From contig NZ_CP047491.1 in assembly GCF_009931115.1 (NCBI RefSeq), forward strand, positions 3,423,501-3,487,500: a DNA stretch of 64,000 nucleotides, given 5' to 3'. Shown here piece by piece: positions 9,339 to 19,676 of the stretch. Within the stretch, counting starts at the first letter, position 1; every line of letters starts with the position of its first letter. Source of the DNA: Microbulbifer hydrolyticus (GTDB lineage Bacteria; Pseudomonadota; Gammaproteobacteria; Pseudomonadales; Cellvibrionaceae). A program made the translations under genes and the position numbers. The notes under the pieces are model-generated. The model was given only the letters and a program-made list of their open reading frames with translations, had not been told where the DNA came from and searched no databases.

Positions 9339-9596
9339 TCAGGAATCCACCCAGGTAATGCGCTCGTCTTCGTGCTTGTCCGCACAGGGAGTCGCCTTTG
9401 GGGGCACATATCCCACGCGGGATTCCGGATCGGCATGGCGCTGCTCCCAGTGTGCAACTGCTTCTCCGCACAACGATCGCTGCTGGTCAGTCAGGGCAAC
9501 GCCATTTGGCCACTTGCCAAGCTCTATGGCGCGCTTCAAGCTACCAACAACCTGAGGATTCAGGATTTTGAGCAAATCGTCCAGGGAATGGAACAT
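9339..9596 (-). CDS. DUF1315 (YeaC-like) family protein
   Basis: An 85-residue cytoplasmic protein of unknown function. The core, LKRAIELGKWPNGVALTDQQ, followed by an HWEQRH motif, matches E. coli YeaC (DUF1315). I chose the ATG at 9596 because GAGGAAG lies five bases upstream; the longer open frame to 9683 has no support. It reads leftward, convergent with the chitinase gene and downstream of the rplQ terminator, so it probably has its own promoter. Confidence 0.8.
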   Translation of the reverse strand: MFHSLDDLLKILNPQVVGSLKRAIELGKWPNGVALTDQQRSLCGEAVAHWEQRHADPESRVGYVPPKATPCADKHEDERITWVDS

Positions 9597-9623
9597 CACC
9601 ACTTCCTCAAATAAGTATGCTTC

Positions 9624-9656
9624 TGAAACAAGAAAAGCCGGTCGATGACCGGCTTT
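9624..9656 (-). terminator. Intrinsic terminator of the alpha (rplQ) operon
   Basis: On the minus strand a 10-bp stem, AAAGCCGGTC / GACCGGCTTT with a 3-base loop, is followed by a T-rich tract (TTTTCTTGTTTC). It lies about 55 bases after the rplQ stop. Confidence 0.88.
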
Positions 9657-9710
9657 CCTTTGCTCGGGATCTGCAACCTGCAAATACCGATAACCTTAAA
9701 GCGAGACGCC

Positions 9711-10103
9711 TCAGGCTTCAGCTGCTTCCGCAGTCTCGTCCGCTACCGGACGATCCACCAGCTCCACGTAGGCCATCGGAGCCTTATCGCCTGCACGGAA
9801 ACCGCATTTCAGAATGCGGATGTATCCGCCCGGACGGGCTTCGTAACGGGGACCCAGTTCGTCGAACAGCTTGCGCACGGCATCCTTGTCACGGATACGA
9901 GCGAAAGCCAGACGGCGGTTGGCAACACTGTCTTTCTTGGCCAGGGTAATCAGCGGCTCAGCAACGCGGCGCAGCTCCTTGGCTTTGGGCAGTGTGGTTT
10001 TGATCAGTTCGTGCTCTACCAGAGAGGCGGTCATGTTTTTGAACATGGCCTTGCGGTGAGAGCTGGTACGACTGAATTTACGGCCACTATAACGATGACG
10101 CAT
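9711..10103 (-). CDS. rplQ: 50S ribosomal protein L17
   Basis: L17 lies near the peptide exit tunnel of the 50S subunit. [20 protein letters not shown] is the invariant N terminus of bacterial L17, and the length (130) is as usual. It is the last gene of the alpha operon (rpsM-rpsK-rpsD-rpoA-rplQ). The C terminus ends in an Ala/Glu-rich tail, as in other gammaproteobacteria. Confidence 0.98.
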   Translation of the reverse strand: MRHRYSGRKFSRTSSHRKAMFKNMTASLVEHELIKTTLPKAKELRRVAEPLITLAKKDSVANRRLAFARIRDKDAVRKLFDELGPRYEARPGGYIRILKCGFRAGDKAPMAYVELVDRPVADETAEAAEA

Positions 10104-10224
10104 AACTCAATTCCTCACGACTTCGATTGCTTTCTCAGCAAGTCGTCTGGGAGCGGTGCTTGCAGGTCGCGCACACCACTCGGTTTTCTTCACGCGGGCG
10201 GGCAAGGCCCGCGCCACAAACGCT

Positions 10225-11229
10225 TTACAGGGAGCTCAGCTTGCTGTCGCCCTTGAGGCTGGCCGGCGGCCAGTTCTCGAGGCGCATACCCAGGGACAGA
10301 CCACGGGAAGCCAGAACGTCCTTGATCTCTGTCAGGGACTTCTTACCCAGGTTCGGGGTCTTCAGCAGCTCTACTTCGGTACGCTGAATCAGGTCGCCGA
10401 TATAGTAGATGTTTTCCGCTTTCAGACAGTTGGCCGAACGCACAGTCAGTTCCAGGTCGTCTACCGGACGCAACAGCACCGGATCAACTTCCTCTTCCTT
10501 CGCTTCCGGCTGGGCATCCTTCTCGCCTTCGAGGTCCACGAATACTGCAAGCTGTTGCTGCAGAATCGTGGCGGCGCGACGGATTGCTTCTTCAGGATCC
10601 AGAGTACCGTTGGTCTCCAGGTCCAGAACCAGCTTGTCGAGGTCGGTACGCTGCTCTACACGCGCAGATTCTACGCTGTAGGAAACGCGACGAACCGGGC
10701 CGAAGGAAGCGTCGAGCTGCAGGCGGCCGATGGAGCGGGTCTCTTCTTCGTCTTCACGGCGAGCGTCGGCGGGCTGGTAGCCACGGCCGCGCGCGACGGT
10801 CAGACGCAGGTTGAGTTCCACGTCACCGGTGATGTTGGCGATCACGTGCTCAGGGTTCACGATTTCAATGTCGTGGTCCACCTGAATGTCGCCAGCAGTC
10901 ACGGCACCCGGGCCTTTCTTGCTAAGGCTCAGCACTGCCTGGTCCTTGCCGTGCATCACCACCGCAATTTCCTTCAGGTTGAGCAGGATTTCGATTACGT
11001 CTTCCTGCACACCCTCAATTGCGCTGTACTCGTGCTCAACACCGTCGATCTCAACTTCAGTGACGGCGCAGCCCGGCATGGAGGACAGCAGGATGCGGCG
11101 CAGCGCGTTGCCTAGAGTGTGGCCGAAACCACGCTCCAGCGGTTCCAGAACCACTTTAGCGTGGTTCTGGTTGTACTCGGTGACGTCAATACGACGAGGT
11201 GTCAAAAACTCGTTGACAGCAGTCTGCAT
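10225..11229 (-). CDS. rpoA: RNA polymerase subunit alpha
   Basis: The alpha subunit drives polymerase assembly (N-terminal domain, about residues 1-230) and contacts UP elements and activators (C-terminal domain, about 245-330). Visible motifs are [20 protein letters not shown] in the N-terminal domain and [18 protein letters not shown] in the C-terminal domain. I prefer the ATG at 11229 (334 residues, [12 protein letters not shown], like Pseudomonas RpoA). The AGG of its ribosome-binding site sits 7 bases upstream of it and only 1 base from the alternative ATG at 11235. The linker is acidic (KEEEVDP). Confidence 0.97.
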   Translation of the reverse strand: MQTAVNEFLTPRRIDVTEYNQNHAKVVLEPLERGFGHTLGNALRRILLSSMPGCAVTEVEIDGVEHEYSAIEGVQEDVIEILLNLKEIAVVMHGKDQAVLSLSKKGPGAVTAGDIQVDHDIEIVNPEHVIANITGDVELNLRLTVARGRGYQPADARREDEEETRSIGRLQLDASFGPVRRVSYSVESARVEQRTDLDKLVLDLETNGTLDPEEAIRRAATILQQQLAVFVDLEGEKDAQPEAKEEEVDPVLLRPVDDLELTVRSANCLKAENIYYIGDLIQRTEVELLKTPNLGKKSLTEIKDVLASRGLSLGMRLENWPPASLKGDSKLSSL

Positions 11230-11274
11230 AGCCATACCTGTATTACAGTTTTATTCCTTAAATGGAACAGAGCC

Positions 11275-11895
11275 TTACTTGGAGTAGAGTTCCACGATAA
11301 GGTTTTCATTGATCTCTGCCGGCAGATCCACGCGATCCGGAACACGCTTGAAGGTACCTTCCAGCTTGCTCGCATTCACGTCTACCCACTCAACGTCACC
11401 GCGCTGTGCAGCGAGGGAAACGGAGTTCTGGATACGCATCTGCTTTTTAGATTTCTCACGGATAGCGATCACATCGCCTTCCTTAACCTGGTAGGAAGGG
11501 ATGTTAACGGTGCTGCCGTTTACCAGAATCGCCTTGTGGGAGACCAGCTGACGCGCTTCAGAGCGAGTAGAGCCGAAGCCCATGCGGTAAACCACGTTAT
11601 CGAGGCGTTTTTCCAGCAGCTTCAGCAGGTTTTCACCCGTTGCACCTTTCAGGCGCGCCGCTTCCTTATAGTAGTTACGGAACTGCTTTTCCAGCACGCC
11701 GTAGATGCGGCGTACTTTTTGCTTTTCACGCAGCTGAACACCGTAGTCGGACAGGCGACCGCGACCGGCGCCATGAACGCCAGGCTTGGTTTCCGCGCGG
11801 CACTTTGACTCGTGCGGGCGAACGCCACTTTTCAGCTGAAGATCGGTACCTTCCCGACGGGAAAGCTTACATTTTGGTCCAATATATCGTGCCAT
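11275..11895 (-). CDS. rpsD: 30S ribosomal protein S4
   Basis: S4 starts 16S rRNA folding and, in enterobacteria, represses the alpha operon. The 206 residues begin [19 protein letters not shown] and contain the S4 RNA-binding domain ([20 protein letters not shown], about residues 95-115). Length and position between rpsK and rpoA are standard. Confidence 0.98.
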   Translation of the reverse strand: MARYIGPKCKLSRREGTDLQLKSGVRPHESKCRAETKPGVHGAGRGRLSDYGVQLREKQKVRRIYGVLEKQFRNYYKEAARLKGATGENLLKLLEKRLDNVVYRMGFGSTRSEARQLVSHKAILVNGSTVNIPSYQVKEGDVIAIREKSKKQMRIQNSVSLAAQRGDVEWVDVNASKLEGTFKRVPDRVDLPAEINENLIVELYSK

Positions 11896-11910
11896 TTCGT
11901 CAACCCCCTC

Positions 11911-12300
11911 TTACACGCGACGTTTCTTGGGCGGACGACAACCGTTATGCGGAATTGGCGTCACGTCGGTGATGTTGGTGATCTTGTAGCCGCAGTTGTT
12001 GAGAGCGCGAACGGCAGATTCGCGACCCGGGCCGGGGCCCTTAACTTCGACATCAAGGTTTTTCAGGCCATACTCCTGAGCGGCAGTACCTGCGCGTTCA
12101 GCAGCAACCTGGGCTGCGAATGGGGTGCTCTTACGCGAGCCACGGAAACCGGAACCACCAGCGGTAGCCCAGCTCAGAGTGTTGCCCTGACGGTCAGTGA
12201 TCGTCACGATCGTGTTGTTGAACGATGCGTGGATGTGGGCAACACCGTCGACAACGGTCTTTTTGACCTTTTTGCGAACAGTAGTTTTTGGCTTAGCCAT
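11911..12300 (-). CDS. rpsK: 30S ribosomal protein S11
   Basis: S11 forms part of the 30S platform near the mRNA exit. The 129 residues contain [16 protein letters not shown] and [14 protein letters not shown] and end [14 protein letters not shown], all diagnostic for S11. An AGGA lies 8 bases before the ATG. Second gene of the alpha operon. Confidence 0.98.
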   Translation of the reverse strand: MAKPKTTVRKKVKKTVVDGVAHIHASFNNTIVTITDRQGNTLSWATAGGSGFRGSRKSTPFAAQVAAERAGTAAQEYGLKNLDVEVKGPGPGRESAVRALNNCGYKITNITDVTPIPHNGCRPPKKRRV

Positions 12301-12357
12301 ACCTGTATCCTAAATCCTATACGTGTGAAGACTTGCGCGACGCAGTAACTGAAACAG

Positions 12358-12714
12358 TTACTTGCGAATCGGCTTGCGCGGACCCTTACGGGTACGGGCG
12401 TTAGTCTTGGTGCGCTGACCGCGAAGCGGCAGACTGCGACGGTGGCGCAGACCGCGGAAGCAACCCAGGTCCATCAAACGTTTGATGTTCATGGATACTT
12501 CACGACGCAGATCACCTTCAACGGTCAGTTTTGCAACTTCACCGCGGATGGTTTCGATCTGGTCTTCGGACAGATCACGAAGTTTGGTGGATTCAGCGAT
12601 ACCTACCGCTGCCAGAATAGATTTCGCCGTAGTGCGACCGACACCATAGATATGGGTCAGGGAGATCACGGCGTGCTTGTGGTCTGGTACATTGACACCA
12701 GCAATACGTGCCAT
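12358..12714 (-). CDS. rpsM: 30S ribosomal protein S13
   Basis: S13 sits in the 30S head and forms bridges to the 50S. The 118 residues start [20 protein letters not shown] and end with the basic tail [18 protein letters not shown]. The open frame extends five codons upstream, but the ATG at 12714 matches the family start and has GGAG 9 bases before it. First gene of the alpha operon, with its own promoter upstream. Confidence 0.98.
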   Translation of the reverse strand: MARIAGVNVPDHKHAVISLTHIYGVGRTTAKSILAAVGIAESTKLRDLSEDQIETIRGEVAKLTVEGDLRREVSMNIKRLMDLGCFRGLRHRRSLPLRGQRTKTNARTRKGPRKPIRK

Positions 12715-13134
12715 AGAGGCGTACTCCACGTATTGTGAACCAGCGCTGTTTTGGTAATGGCGCGGCTCAATTCTCGATTCGGCGCTGACAGCGAATAAAA
12801 AGCCACCAGCACCACCAAAAAGGCGCGCAAGAATAGCTTTTCATACACCAAATTGCAATAGCCCGCCTTCCCGGAGCCGAAACCCAAGGTAAAGCGGACG
12901 ACAGTCAACGCCCCCTGTTTGAGACTTTCAAAGCCAACCTGGGTCGACTTCTGGGTCTCGTCCACGAGCCGGGTGACTCGCGGTGGTGCCTTTTAGCACG
13001 GGGCTGTGCCAAAAAGCAAATTCTTTCACGAACAATTGGTGCCACTGCATTCCATCCCTGAGGGCGGACACCACCCCGGCCATCCTTGGCGGGGTCGCTA
13101 TTCGGTAAGCACAGCGCAAGCTGTGCTATCCCGA
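12715..13134 (-). other. 420-base rpmJ-rpsM spacer with alpha-operon leader
   Basis: No convincing gene lies here; the two open frames (12928-13119 and 12666-12965, minus) have no recognisable similarity and one runs into rpsM. The spacer holds a stem-loop just after rpmJ (13108-13127, AGCACAG / CTGTGCT), a second one near 12990-13015 (TTTTGGCAC / GTGCTAAAA) and the alpha-operon promoter. The last 110 bases or so are the expected rpsM leader, where S4 may bind. No stem is followed by a U-tract. Confidence 0.6.
12830..12858 (-). promoter_or_regulatory. Alpha-operon promoter
   Basis: On the minus strand, -35 TTGCAA (12853-12858) and -10 TATTCT (12830-12835) are separated by exactly 17 bases, and TGCGCGCC follows the -10. 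The start point would be near 12823, giving a leader of about 110 bases before rpsM. Confidence 0.8.
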
Positions 13135-13251
13135 TTAGCCCTGCCGCTGCTTGTGACGCGGCTCGGCGCTGCAGATTACCCGCAGAACGCCTTTGCGACG
13201 TACGATTTTGCAGTTACGGCAGATCTTTTTTACAGAAGCGCGTACTTTCAT
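13135..13251 (-). CDS. rpmJ: 50S ribosomal protein L36
   Basis: A 38-residue zinc-ribbon protein of the 50S subunit: [20 protein letters not shown], then a C-terminal half ending EPRHKQRQG. The zinc ligands C11, C14, C27 and H33 are all present, so this is the zinc-binding (C+) form. It follows secY by 39 bases and closes the spc operon. Confidence 0.97.
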   Translation of the reverse strand: MKVRASVKKICRNCKIVRRKGVLRVICSAEPRHKQRQG

Positions 13252-13290
13252 GACCTTACCTCAATTCAATCCTGCTGCTGTGGATACCGA

Positions 13291-14637
13291 TCAACGGCGG
13301 CCGTAGCTTTGCAGATTCGCCTTTTTCATCAACCCTTCGTACTGGTGAGACAACAAGTGCGACTGCACCTGCGCCATGAAGTCCATCACTACGACCACAA
13401 CGATCAGCAGCGAAGTACCTCCCAGGTAGAAAGGAATGTTCAGCCCGACCACCAGGAACTGCGGCAGCAGGGATACCAGCGCGATGTAGCAGGCACCCAC
13501 CAGTGTCAGGCGAGTCAGAACGCTGTCGATATAACGCGCGGTCTGCTCTCCGGGGCGGATACCGGGCACATAGGCACCGGATTTCTTCAGGTTGTCCGCT
13601 ACTTCGTTGGGGTTGAACATCAACGCCGTATAGAAGAAGCAGAAGAAGCCAATCAACAGTGCGAACAGAATAATGTTCAGCGGCTGACCGGGGCCCAGCT
13701 GGAGCGCCATCCACTGCAGGATCTGCGCACCGATACCTTCACCACCCTGACCGAACCACTGCGCCAGAGTGGCGGGGAACAGCAGGATACTGCTGGCAAA
13801 AATCACCGGAATAACACCGGCCATGTTTACCTTCAGCGGCAAGTGGCTGGACTGTGCAGCCGGCGCCTGCGAGTAACGACCCGCCTGGCGCCGCGCGTGA
13901 TTGATGGTGATACGGCGTTGACCGCGCTCCATAACCACTACGAAGTAGACCACTGCAAGCGCCACAAAACCGATCGCCAGTAACATCAGGACATGTAGCT
14001 CGCCCTGACGCGCCTGCTCGAAGGCCTGTCCGATTGCACTGGGCAGCCCGGCAACGATACCGGCGAAGATCAGCATGGAAATACCATTGCCTACACCGCG
14101 CTCAGTGATCTGCTCTCCCAGCCACATCATGAACACCGCACCGGTTACCAGTGACACAACGGCCACAAAATAGAAACCGAATGCCGGCTCAGCAGAGTAA
14201 GCCAGATTCTGACCGGCCAGACCGAAGGTCATACCGATACCCTGGATCAGCGCCAGCAAAACCGTCAGATAACGGGTGTACTGGTTGATCTTGCGGCGCC
14301 CTGCGTCACCTTCCTTTTTCAACGCCTCCAGAGAAGGCGTTACCGCGGTCATCAACTGCATGATGATGGACGCGGAGATGTAAGGCATGATTCCGAGGGC
14401 CAGAATACTCATCCGCTCCAGTGCGCCACCGGAGAACATGTTGAACAGGCCAAGGATGGTTCCCTGGTTCTGATTAAACAGGTTCGCCAGCTTTTCCGGA
14501 TCAATACCGGGCACCGGAATATGAGTCCCTAAACGATATACAAGTATCGCGAGAAACAGAAAACGAAGGCGAGCCCAAAGCTCGCCTAATCCCTTGCCGT
14601 TACCCAGGGAGTTAACACCAGATCCTGGTCGTGCCAT
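13291..14637 (-). CDS. secY: Preprotein translocase channel subunit SecY
   Basis: SecY is the ten-helix channel of the inner-membrane translocon, working with SecE (at 41364) and SecG. The 448 residues begin with the cytoplasmic [20 protein letters not shown], show the plug region ([20 protein letters not shown]), and end with the tail [20 protein letters not shown]. Length is normal. Placed between rplO and rpmJ as in other gammaproteobacteria. Confidence 0.98.
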   Translation of the reverse strand: MARPGSGVNSLGNGKGLGELWARLRFLFLAILVYRLGTHIPVPGIDPEKLANLFNQNQGTILGLFNMFSGGALERMSILALGIMPYISASIIMQLMTAVTPSLEALKKEGDAGRRKINQYTRYLTVLLALIQGIGMTFGLAGQNLAYSAEPAFGFYFVAVVSLVTGAVFMMWLGEQITERGVGNGISMLIFAGIVAGLPSAIGQAFEQARQGELHVLMLLAIGFVALAVVYFVVVMERGQRRITINHARRQAGRYSQAPAAQSSHLPLKVNMAGVIPVIFASSILLFPATLAQWFGQGGEGIGAQILQWMALQLGPGQPLNIILFALLIGFFCFFYTALMFNPNEVADNLKKSGAYVPGIRPGEQTARYIDSVLTRLTLVGACYIALVSLLPQFLVVGLNIPFYLGGTSLLIVVVVVMDFMAQVQSHLLSHQYEGLMKKANLQSYGRR

Positions 14638-14649
14638 TGGGGCCTCGAT

Positions 14650-15084
14650 TTAGTCTTCTACTTTTCCGCCAGCAGCTTCGATGGCCGCTTTAGCACCTTT
14701 GGTGACGCCCAGACCTTTCACGGTTACCGCTTTGGTCAGCTCACCGGAAAGGAACACTTTGGCGCGCTTAATGTGGCCGCCGATAATATCGGCATTTTTC
14801 AGCGCTGCCAAATCAATCGTGTCACCTTCTACCTTCGCCAGCTCCGCCAGACGCACTTCCGCAACAAAGCGGCCAACGCGAGAGGAGAAACCGTACTTCG
14901 GCAGGCGCTTCTGCAAAGGCATCTGACCGCCTTCGAAGCCCGGACGAACACTACCACCGGAACGGGCCTTCTGACCCTTGTGACCACGGCCGCCGGTTTT
15001 ACCCAGGCCGCTACCGATGCCGCGACCAACGCGCTTGGCGCTGTGCTTGTGACCCTCAGCGGGAGACAACTCGTTTAAACGCAT
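14650..15084 (-). CDS. rplO: 50S ribosomal protein L15
   Basis: L15 is a late-assembly 50S protein. The 144 residues begin [20 protein letters not shown] and hold the glycine-rich [20 protein letters not shown] segment typical of L15. It starts one base after the rpmD stop region, which suggests coupling. Confidence 0.98.
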   Translation of the reverse strand: MRLNELSPAEGHKHSAKRVGRGIGSGLGKTGGRGHKGQKARSGGSVRPGFEGGQMPLQKRLPKYGFSSRVGRFVAEVRLAELAKVEGDTIDLAALKNADIIGGHIKRAKVFLSGELTKAVTVKGLGVTKGAKAAIEAAGGKVED

Positions 15085-15085
15085 G

Positions 15086-15271
15086 TTACGCCTCCTCTAC
15101 TTTTACGAGGTAGTTCACTTTGTTGATCATGCCGCGCACAGAGGGAGTGTCTTCCACTTCCACAGTGTGACCAATGCGGCGAAGACCCAGACCAGCGACG
15201 CACGCCTGATGATTTTTCAGACGACCAGCGACGCTCTTGACCTGGGTGACTTTGATGGTCTTCTTAGCCAT
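15086..15271 (-). CDS. rpmD: 50S ribosomal protein L30
   Basis: A 61-residue 50S protein; the [20 protein letters not shown] core and [11 protein letters not shown] end are those of bacterial L30. Sits between rpsE and rplO, as expected in the spc operon. Confidence 0.97.
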   Translation of the reverse strand: MAKKTIKVTQVKSVAGRLKNHQACVAGLGLRRIGHTVEVEDTPSVRGMINKVNYLVKVEEA

Positions 15272-15338
15272 GACTCATTCACTCAAAGCAAGTTCAGAAC
15301 GGGCCGCAACGATTCTGCTACTGCGACCCGAAACCGAA

Positions 15339-15848
15339 TCAGTTCAGGATTTCTTCCACAGACTTGCCGCGCTTTGCAGCAACGTCTTCTGGGCTACTCA
15401 TTTTACCCAGCGCACTGAAGGTGGCGCGTACAACGTTTACCGGGTTGGTAGAGCCGTAGCATTTTGCCAGTACGTTGTGGACGCCAGCCATTTCCAGTAC
15501 GGAGCGCATAGCACCGCCAGCAATTACGCCGGTACCCTGGGAAGCGGGCTGCATGTATACCTTGGAACCACCGTGGCGACCGTTGGTAGCGTACTGAATG
15601 GTGTCACCATTCAGGTCTACCTGGATCATGTTGCGACGCGCAGATTCCATTGCCTTCTGGATGGCAACAGGCACTTCACGAGCCTTACCACGACCGAAGC
15701 CAACACGACCATTGCCGTCGCCAACTACGGTCAGAGCGGTGAACGCAAAGATACGACCACCTTTTACGGTTTTGGCAACACGATTGACCTGGACCAGCTT
15801 TTCCTGGAGGCCTTCGTCGTTGCTCTTCTCGACTTTATCTCTAGCCAT
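15339..15848 (-). CDS. rpsE: 30S ribosomal protein S5
   Basis: S5 lies at the mRNA entry and affects decoding accuracy. The 169 residues include [38 protein letters not shown] and a [15 protein letters not shown] loop, all S5 signatures. Length as usual (166-170). Confidence 0.98.
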   Translation of the reverse strand: MARDKVEKSNDEGLQEKLVQVNRVAKTVKGGRIFAFTALTVVGDGNGRVGFGRGKAREVPVAIQKAMESARRNMIQVDLNGDTIQYATNGRHGGSKVYMQPASQGTGVIAGGAMRSVLEMAGVHNVLAKCYGSTNPVNVVRATFSALGKMSSPEDVAAKRGKSVEEILN

Positions 15849-15858
15849 AACTCAACCC

Positions 15859-16209
15859 TTAGAATTTCAGACCGGCTTCACGGGCAGCGTCTGCCAGGGC
15901 CTTAACACGGCCATGGTATTTGAAACCGCTGCGATCGAAGGCTACCGCTTCAACGCCAGCGGCCTTGGCACGCTCAGCGATCAGGGTGCCAACGGCTTTT
16001 GCAGCGTCGACGTTACCGGTTTTGCTTTCACGCAGGTCCTTGTCCAGAGTAGAGGCAGCGGCCAATACCTTGTCGCCGTCGGCAGACAGGATCTGTGCGT
16101 AAATGTGGCGAGGAGTGCGGTTCACTGTCAGGCGAACGGCGCCCAGCTCACGGAACTTGGCGCGGGCACGACGTGCACGACGCAAGCGAGATTGCTTCTT
16201 AACGTTCAT
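15859..16209 (-). CDS. rplR: 50S ribosomal protein L18
   Basis: L18 binds 5S rRNA. The 116 residues show [15 protein letters not shown], then [20 protein letters not shown] and [19 protein letters not shown], the standard L18 C terminus. Confidence 0.97.
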   Translation of the reverse strand: MNVKKQSRLRRARRARAKFRELGAVRLTVNRTPRHIYAQILSADGDKVLAAASTLDKDLRESKTGNVDAAKAVGTLIAERAKAAGVEAVAFDRSGFKYHGRVKALADAAREAGLKF

Positions 16210-16218
16210 ATCTATGCC

Positions 16219-16752
16219 TTACTTCTTCTTGGCCTCTTTGCGATACACGCGCTCATCGGCGTAACGGACACCCTTACCTTTGTAGGGCTCCGGCGGACGG
16301 AATGCGCGGATCTCAGCGGCCACTTGACCTAACAGCTGCTTGTCGCTGCTCTTCAGTACGATTTCAGTCTGGCTCGGGGTTTCGGCGGTAACGCCTTCCG
16401 GCAGTGCGTAATCTACCGGATGAGAGAAACCGAGAGTCAGGTTGACGGACTTACCGGATGCTTTCGCACGGTAACCTACGCCGTTCAGCTGAAGTTTCTT
16501 TTCGAAACCCTGACTGACACCGACCACCATGTTGTTAACCAGCGCGCGAGTGGTACCCGCCAGAGCACGTGACTGCTTGGAGCCGTTACGCGCGGAAAAA
16601 GTCAGCTGGTTTTCTTCCTGCTTAACTTCCACATCGCTGTGGATATTGAAGTTCAGATTGCCATTGCCACCTTTTACAGCGATATCCTGACCTTTCAGGT
16701 CAATGGAAACGCCAGCGGGGATCTGAACTGGATCATTTGCTACTCGAGACAT
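16219..16752 (-). CDS. rplF: 50S ribosomal protein L6
   Basis: L6 lies near the factor-binding site of the 50S subunit. The 177 residues begin [17 protein letters not shown] and contain [20 protein letters not shown] and the C-terminal signature [11 protein letters not shown]. Normal length and position. Confidence 0.98.
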   Translation of the reverse strand: MSRVANDPVQIPAGVSIDLKGQDIAVKGGNGNLNFNIHSDVEVKQEENQLTFSARNGSKQSRALAGTTRALVNNMVVGVSQGFEKKLQLNGVGYRAKASGKSVNLTLGFSHPVDYALPEGVTAETPSQTEIVLKSSDKQLLGQVAAEIRAFRPPEPYKGKGVRYADERVYRKEAKKK

Positions 16753-16764
16753 TTCAACCCCCGC

Positions 16765-17157
16765 TTAGAATACGGTGCAAAGCACTTCGCCGCCGACACC
16801 AGCCTGACGGGCCGCGCGATCAGTCATCACACCGTGAGAGGTGGAGACGATGGCGATACCCAGGCCGCCGCGTACAGAAGGCAGCGCTTTTTTACCGGCG
16901 TAGTTACGCAGGCCCGGACGTGAAACACGATCCAGCTCAGCGATAACCGGCTTGCCCTGGAAGTATTTCAGTTCAATAGTCAGCTCAGGCTTGGCGCCTT
17001 CGCTAACCGCTACACCAGTAACATAACCTTCGTCTTTCAGGACGTTGGCTACGGCTACTTTCAATTTGGATGAAGGCATGGATACAGTGCCCTTTCCGCG
17101 GCCCAGGGCGTTGCGGATGCGGGTCAGCATATCTGCCAACGGATCTTGCATACTCAT
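16765..17157 (-). CDS. rpsH: 30S ribosomal protein S8
   Basis: S8 binds the central 16S rRNA domain and represses the spc operon in E. coli. The 130 residues start [17 protein letters not shown] and contain the RNA-binding loop [14 protein letters not shown] near the C terminus. Confidence 0.98.
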   Translation of the reverse strand: MSMQDPLADMLTRIRNALGRGKGTVSMPSSKLKVAVANVLKDEGYVTGVAVSEGAKPELTIELKYFQGKPVIAELDRVSRPGLRNYAGKKALPSVRGGLGIAIVSTSHGVMTDRAARQAGVGGEVLCTVF

Positions 17158-17184
17158 TACTTAAGACTCCTCAAGTCTGCCGTA

Positions 17185-17490
17185 TTACCAGCTGGACTTA
17201 ACCAGGCCGGGGACATCACCACGCATGGCTGCTTCACGCAGTTTGTTACGGCACAGGCCGAATTTGCGGTAGACAGCGTGGGGGCGACCAGTGATACGAC
17301 AGCGACGTTGCTGACGTACCGGGCTTGCATCGCGCGGCAGTTGTTGCAGCTTGAGTTGAGCCTCCCAACGCTCCTCTTCAGAAGCGTCGGCACTGGCGAT
17401 GATCGCCTTCAGCTCTTGACGCTTTTCGGCGTACTTAGCTGCGGTTCGAGCGCGCTTGTTCTCGCGCGCAATCATGGATTTCTTCGCCAT
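17185..17490 (-). CDS. rpsN: 30S ribosomal protein S14 (long, zinc-free form)
   Basis: The 101 residues match the long S14 type: [16 protein letters not shown] at the start and [20 protein letters not shown] near the end. The CxxC pairs of zinc-binding S14 are absent, so this is the C- form. Sits between rplE and rpsH. Confidence 0.97.
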   Translation of the reverse strand: MAKKSMIARENKRARTAAKYAEKRQELKAIIASADASEEERWEAQLKLQQLPRDASPVRQQRRCRITGRPHAVYRKFGLCRNKLREAAMRGDVPGLVKSSW

Positions 17491-17499
17491 GGAATCCTC

Positions 17500-18039
17500 T
17501 TAACCCTTGAACGGGAAGTTGAATGCTTTCAGCAGTGCACGACCTTGGTCGTCGTTGGCTGCTGTAGTAGTGATACAAATATCCAGACCGCGGATCTTGT
17601 CTACTTTGTCGTAGTCGATTTCCGGGAAGATAATTTGTTCTGTTACACCCATTGAGAAGTTACCACGACCGTCGAACTGCTTCGGGCTAATGCCACGGAA
17701 GTCGCGGATACGCGGAATTGCGATGCCAACCAGTCGCTCCAGGAACTCGTACATGCGCTCACCGCGCAGAGTTACCTTGCAGCCGATCGGCCAGTCTTCA
17801 CGGATTTTGAAGCCCGCGATTGACTTACGCGCCTTGGTCACAATGGGTTTTTGACCAGTAATCGCAGTCATGTCACTGACTGCATGTTCCAGTACCTTCT
17901 TATCACCAATGGCTTCACCGACACCCATGTTGACGGTGATTTTGGTGATGCGCGGCACGGACATTACGTTCTCAAGTCCCAGCTCTTCTTTCAGCTTGGA
18001 CGCGAGTTCTTTGGTATAGAGCTCTTTAAGCCTTGCCAT
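17500..18039 (-). CDS. rplE: 50S ribosomal protein L5
   Basis: L5 binds 5S rRNA and contacts tRNA in the P site. I chose the ATG at 18039 ([11 protein letters not shown]), giving 179 residues as in E. coli L5; AGGTGG lies five bases upstream. The GTG three codons earlier overlaps that ribosome-binding site. The motifs [15 protein letters not shown] and [20 protein letters not shown] are clear. Confidence 0.97.
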   Translation of the reverse strand: MARLKELYTKELASKLKEELGLENVMSVPRITKITVNMGVGEAIGDKKVLEHAVSDMTAITGQKPIVTKARKSIAGFKIREDWPIGCKVTLRGERMYEFLERLVGIAIPRIRDFRGISPKQFDGRGNFSMGVTEQIIFPEIDYDKVDKIRGLDICITTTAANDDQGRALLKAFNFPFKG

Positions 18040-18053
18040 GTTTTCCACCTGAC

Positions 18054-18371
18054 TTATGCGTCAACGGCTTCGCCGCTGGATTTGAAGACGCGAATCTTAG
18101 TCCCGTCTTCCAGTACTTTGAAGCCTACCCGGTCAGCTTTTTGGGTGTTCGGGTTAAAGATGGCTACGTTGGAAACCTGAATAGCGGCTTCTTTCTCAAC
18201 AATGCCACCAGCTACGCCCATTTGAGGGTTTGGCTTCTGGTGTTTTTTGATCATCTGTACACCGGACACGATCAGGCGACCGTCGTTCAGCACCTTACGT
18301 ACGGTGCCACGCTTGCCTTTATCGCGACCGGCGATAACGATCACTTCGTCGTCACGCTTGATCTTGCGCAT
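18054..18371 (-). CDS. rplX: 50S ribosomal protein L24
   Basis: L24 starts 50S assembly. The 105 residues hold a KOW motif ([20 protein letters not shown], residues about 13-32) and the KHQKPNPQ segment. Confidence 0.97.
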   Translation of the reverse strand: MRKIKRDDEVIVIAGRDKGKRGTVRKVLNDGRLIVSGVQMIKKHQKPNPQMGVAGGIVEKEAAIQVSNVAIFNPNTQKADRVGFKVLEDGTKIRVFKSSGEAVDA

Positions 18372-18391
18372 AACTCTTCTCCGCTCGTGGC

Positions 18392-18760
18392 TTAGATAAC
18401 TTCGGGAGCCAGTGAGATGATCTTCATGAACTTCTCACCGCGCAGCTCGCGAGTTACCGGGCCAAAAATACGGGTGCCAACCGGCGCATGTTGCTGGTTC
18501 AGCAGTACCGCTGCGTTATCGTCAAATTTGATCAGGGAGCCGTCCGGGCGACGCACACCTTTTCTGGTGCGAACCACTACCGCGTTCATTACCTGACCCT
18601 TTTTCACTTTACCGCGAGGAATTGCTTCCTTGACGGTTACCTTGATGATGTCGCCAACGCCAGCGTAGCGACGGTGGGAGCCGCCCAGCACCTTGATGCA
18701 CATGACACGGCGAGCCCCACTGTTATCGGCTACTTCTAAGTAGGATTCCGCTTGAATCAT
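18392..18760 (-). CDS. rplN: 50S ribosomal protein L14
   Basis: L14 lies at the subunit interface. The 122 residues begin [20 protein letters not shown] and end [11 protein letters not shown], typical of L14. Between rpsQ and rplX, at the start of the spc group. Confidence 0.98.
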   Translation of the reverse strand: MIQAESYLEVADNSGARRVMCIKVLGGSHRRYAGVGDIIKVTVKEAIPRGKVKKGQVMNAVVVRTRKGVRRPDGSLIKFDDNAAVLLNQQHAPVGTRIFGPVTRELRGEKFMKIISLAPEVI

Positions 18761-18794
18761 CGTTCCTCTCCGAAACTCTTCAATGCGCTAGGGG

Positions 18795-19058
18795 TTAAAC
18801 CTTCGCCGCACGCTCTACAATTTTCTGCAAGGACCAGGACTTGCTCTTGGACAGCGGACGAGATTCTTCGATGGTTACAACATCACCGATGCCGCAATCA
18901 TTGTTTTCGTCGTGTGCCTTGAGCTTGGTGGACTTGCTCACGATTTTGCCGTAGATCGGGTGCTTAACACGGCGCTCGATCAAAACGGTGATGGTTTTAT
19001 CCATCTTGTCACTCACGACCTTACCGGTCAGAGTACGCTTCAGTTTTGCTTCAGCCAT
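18795..19058 (-). CDS. rpsQ: 30S ribosomal protein S17
   Basis: The 87 residues contain [20 protein letters not shown] and a [20 protein letters not shown] segment, the S17 signature. Two bases separate it from rpmC. Confidence 0.97.
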   Translation of the reverse strand: MAEAKLKRTLTGKVVSDKMDKTITVLIERRVKHPIYGKIVSKSTKLKAHDENNDCGIGDVVTIEESRPLSKSKSWSLQKIVERAAKV

Positions 19059-19060
19059 GA

Positions 19061-19252
19061 TTAATTACCTGCCTTCTCGGTCAACACAGTCTTAATGCGA
19101 GCAATGTCGCGACGAGTCTGCTTCAGCAGATGAGTCTGAGTCAGCTGACCAGTGGACTTCTGCATACGCAGCTTGAATTGTGCTTCAAGCTGGCTAAGGA
19201 GTTCCTGGTTCAGTTCCTCAACTGACTTTGAGCGTAGATCTGCAGTCTTCAT
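19061..19252 (-). CDS. rpmC: 50S ribosomal protein L29
   Basis: The 63-residue L29 (ending [18 protein letters not shown]) sits by the peptide exit tunnel, where signal recognition particle and trigger factor dock. Its ATG overlaps the rplP stop by one base (TAATG). Confidence 0.97.
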   Translation of the reverse strand: MKTADLRSKSVEELNQELLSQLEAQFKLRMQKSTGQLTQTHLLKQTRRDIARIKTVLTEKAGN

Positions 19253-19665
19253 TACATCACCGAACGCTTAACGAAAGTTGTCTTTACAGGCAGCTTGGCT
19301 GCGGCGAGCTCGAAAGCTTCGCGAGCCAGATCTTCGGATACGCCTTCCATTTCATAGAGGACTTTACCCGGCTGGATCTGAGCTACCCAGTATTCTACGT
19401 TACCCTTACCTTTACCCATACGAACTTCGAGGGGCTTACTGGAAATGGGCTTGTCCGGAAACACACGAATCCAGATCTTACCGCCACGCTTAACGTGACG
19501 AGTCATTGCGCGACGAGCCGCTTCGATCTGACGCGCAGTAATGCGTCCACGACCGATGGCCTTAAGGCCGAACTCGCCAAAGCTCACTTTAGAGCCGCGC
19601 TGGGAAAGACCGCGGTTGCGACCCTTCTGTACCTTGCGGAATTTTGTACGCTTTGGTTGTAGCAT
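19252..19665 (-). CDS. rplP: 50S ribosomal protein L16
   Basis: L16 supports the A-site of the 50S subunit. The 137 residues begin [19 protein letters not shown] and include the [20 protein letters not shown] signature. Overlaps rpmC by one base. Confidence 0.98.
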   Translation of the reverse strand: MLQPKRTKFRKVQKGRNRGLSQRGSKVSFGEFGLKAIGRGRITARQIEAARRAMTRHVKRGGKIWIRVFPDKPISSKPLEVRMGKGKGNVEYWVAQIQPGKVLYEMEGVSEDLAREAFELAAAKLPVKTTFVKRSVM

Positions 19666-19676
19666 CTGCGCACCCC

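Noticed and set aside
9226..9471. 81-codon frame on the minus strand near the chitinase end
   Set aside because: Overlaps the DUF1315 gene in another frame and has no similarity.
12666..12965. 99-codon frame on the minus strand between rpmJ and rpsM
   Set aside because: Starts with GTG, overlaps rpsM out of frame and spans the alpha-operon promoter and leader. No recognisable similarity.
12928..13119. 63-codon frame after rpmJ
   Set aside because: No ribosome-binding site or similarity, and it overlaps hairpin structures.
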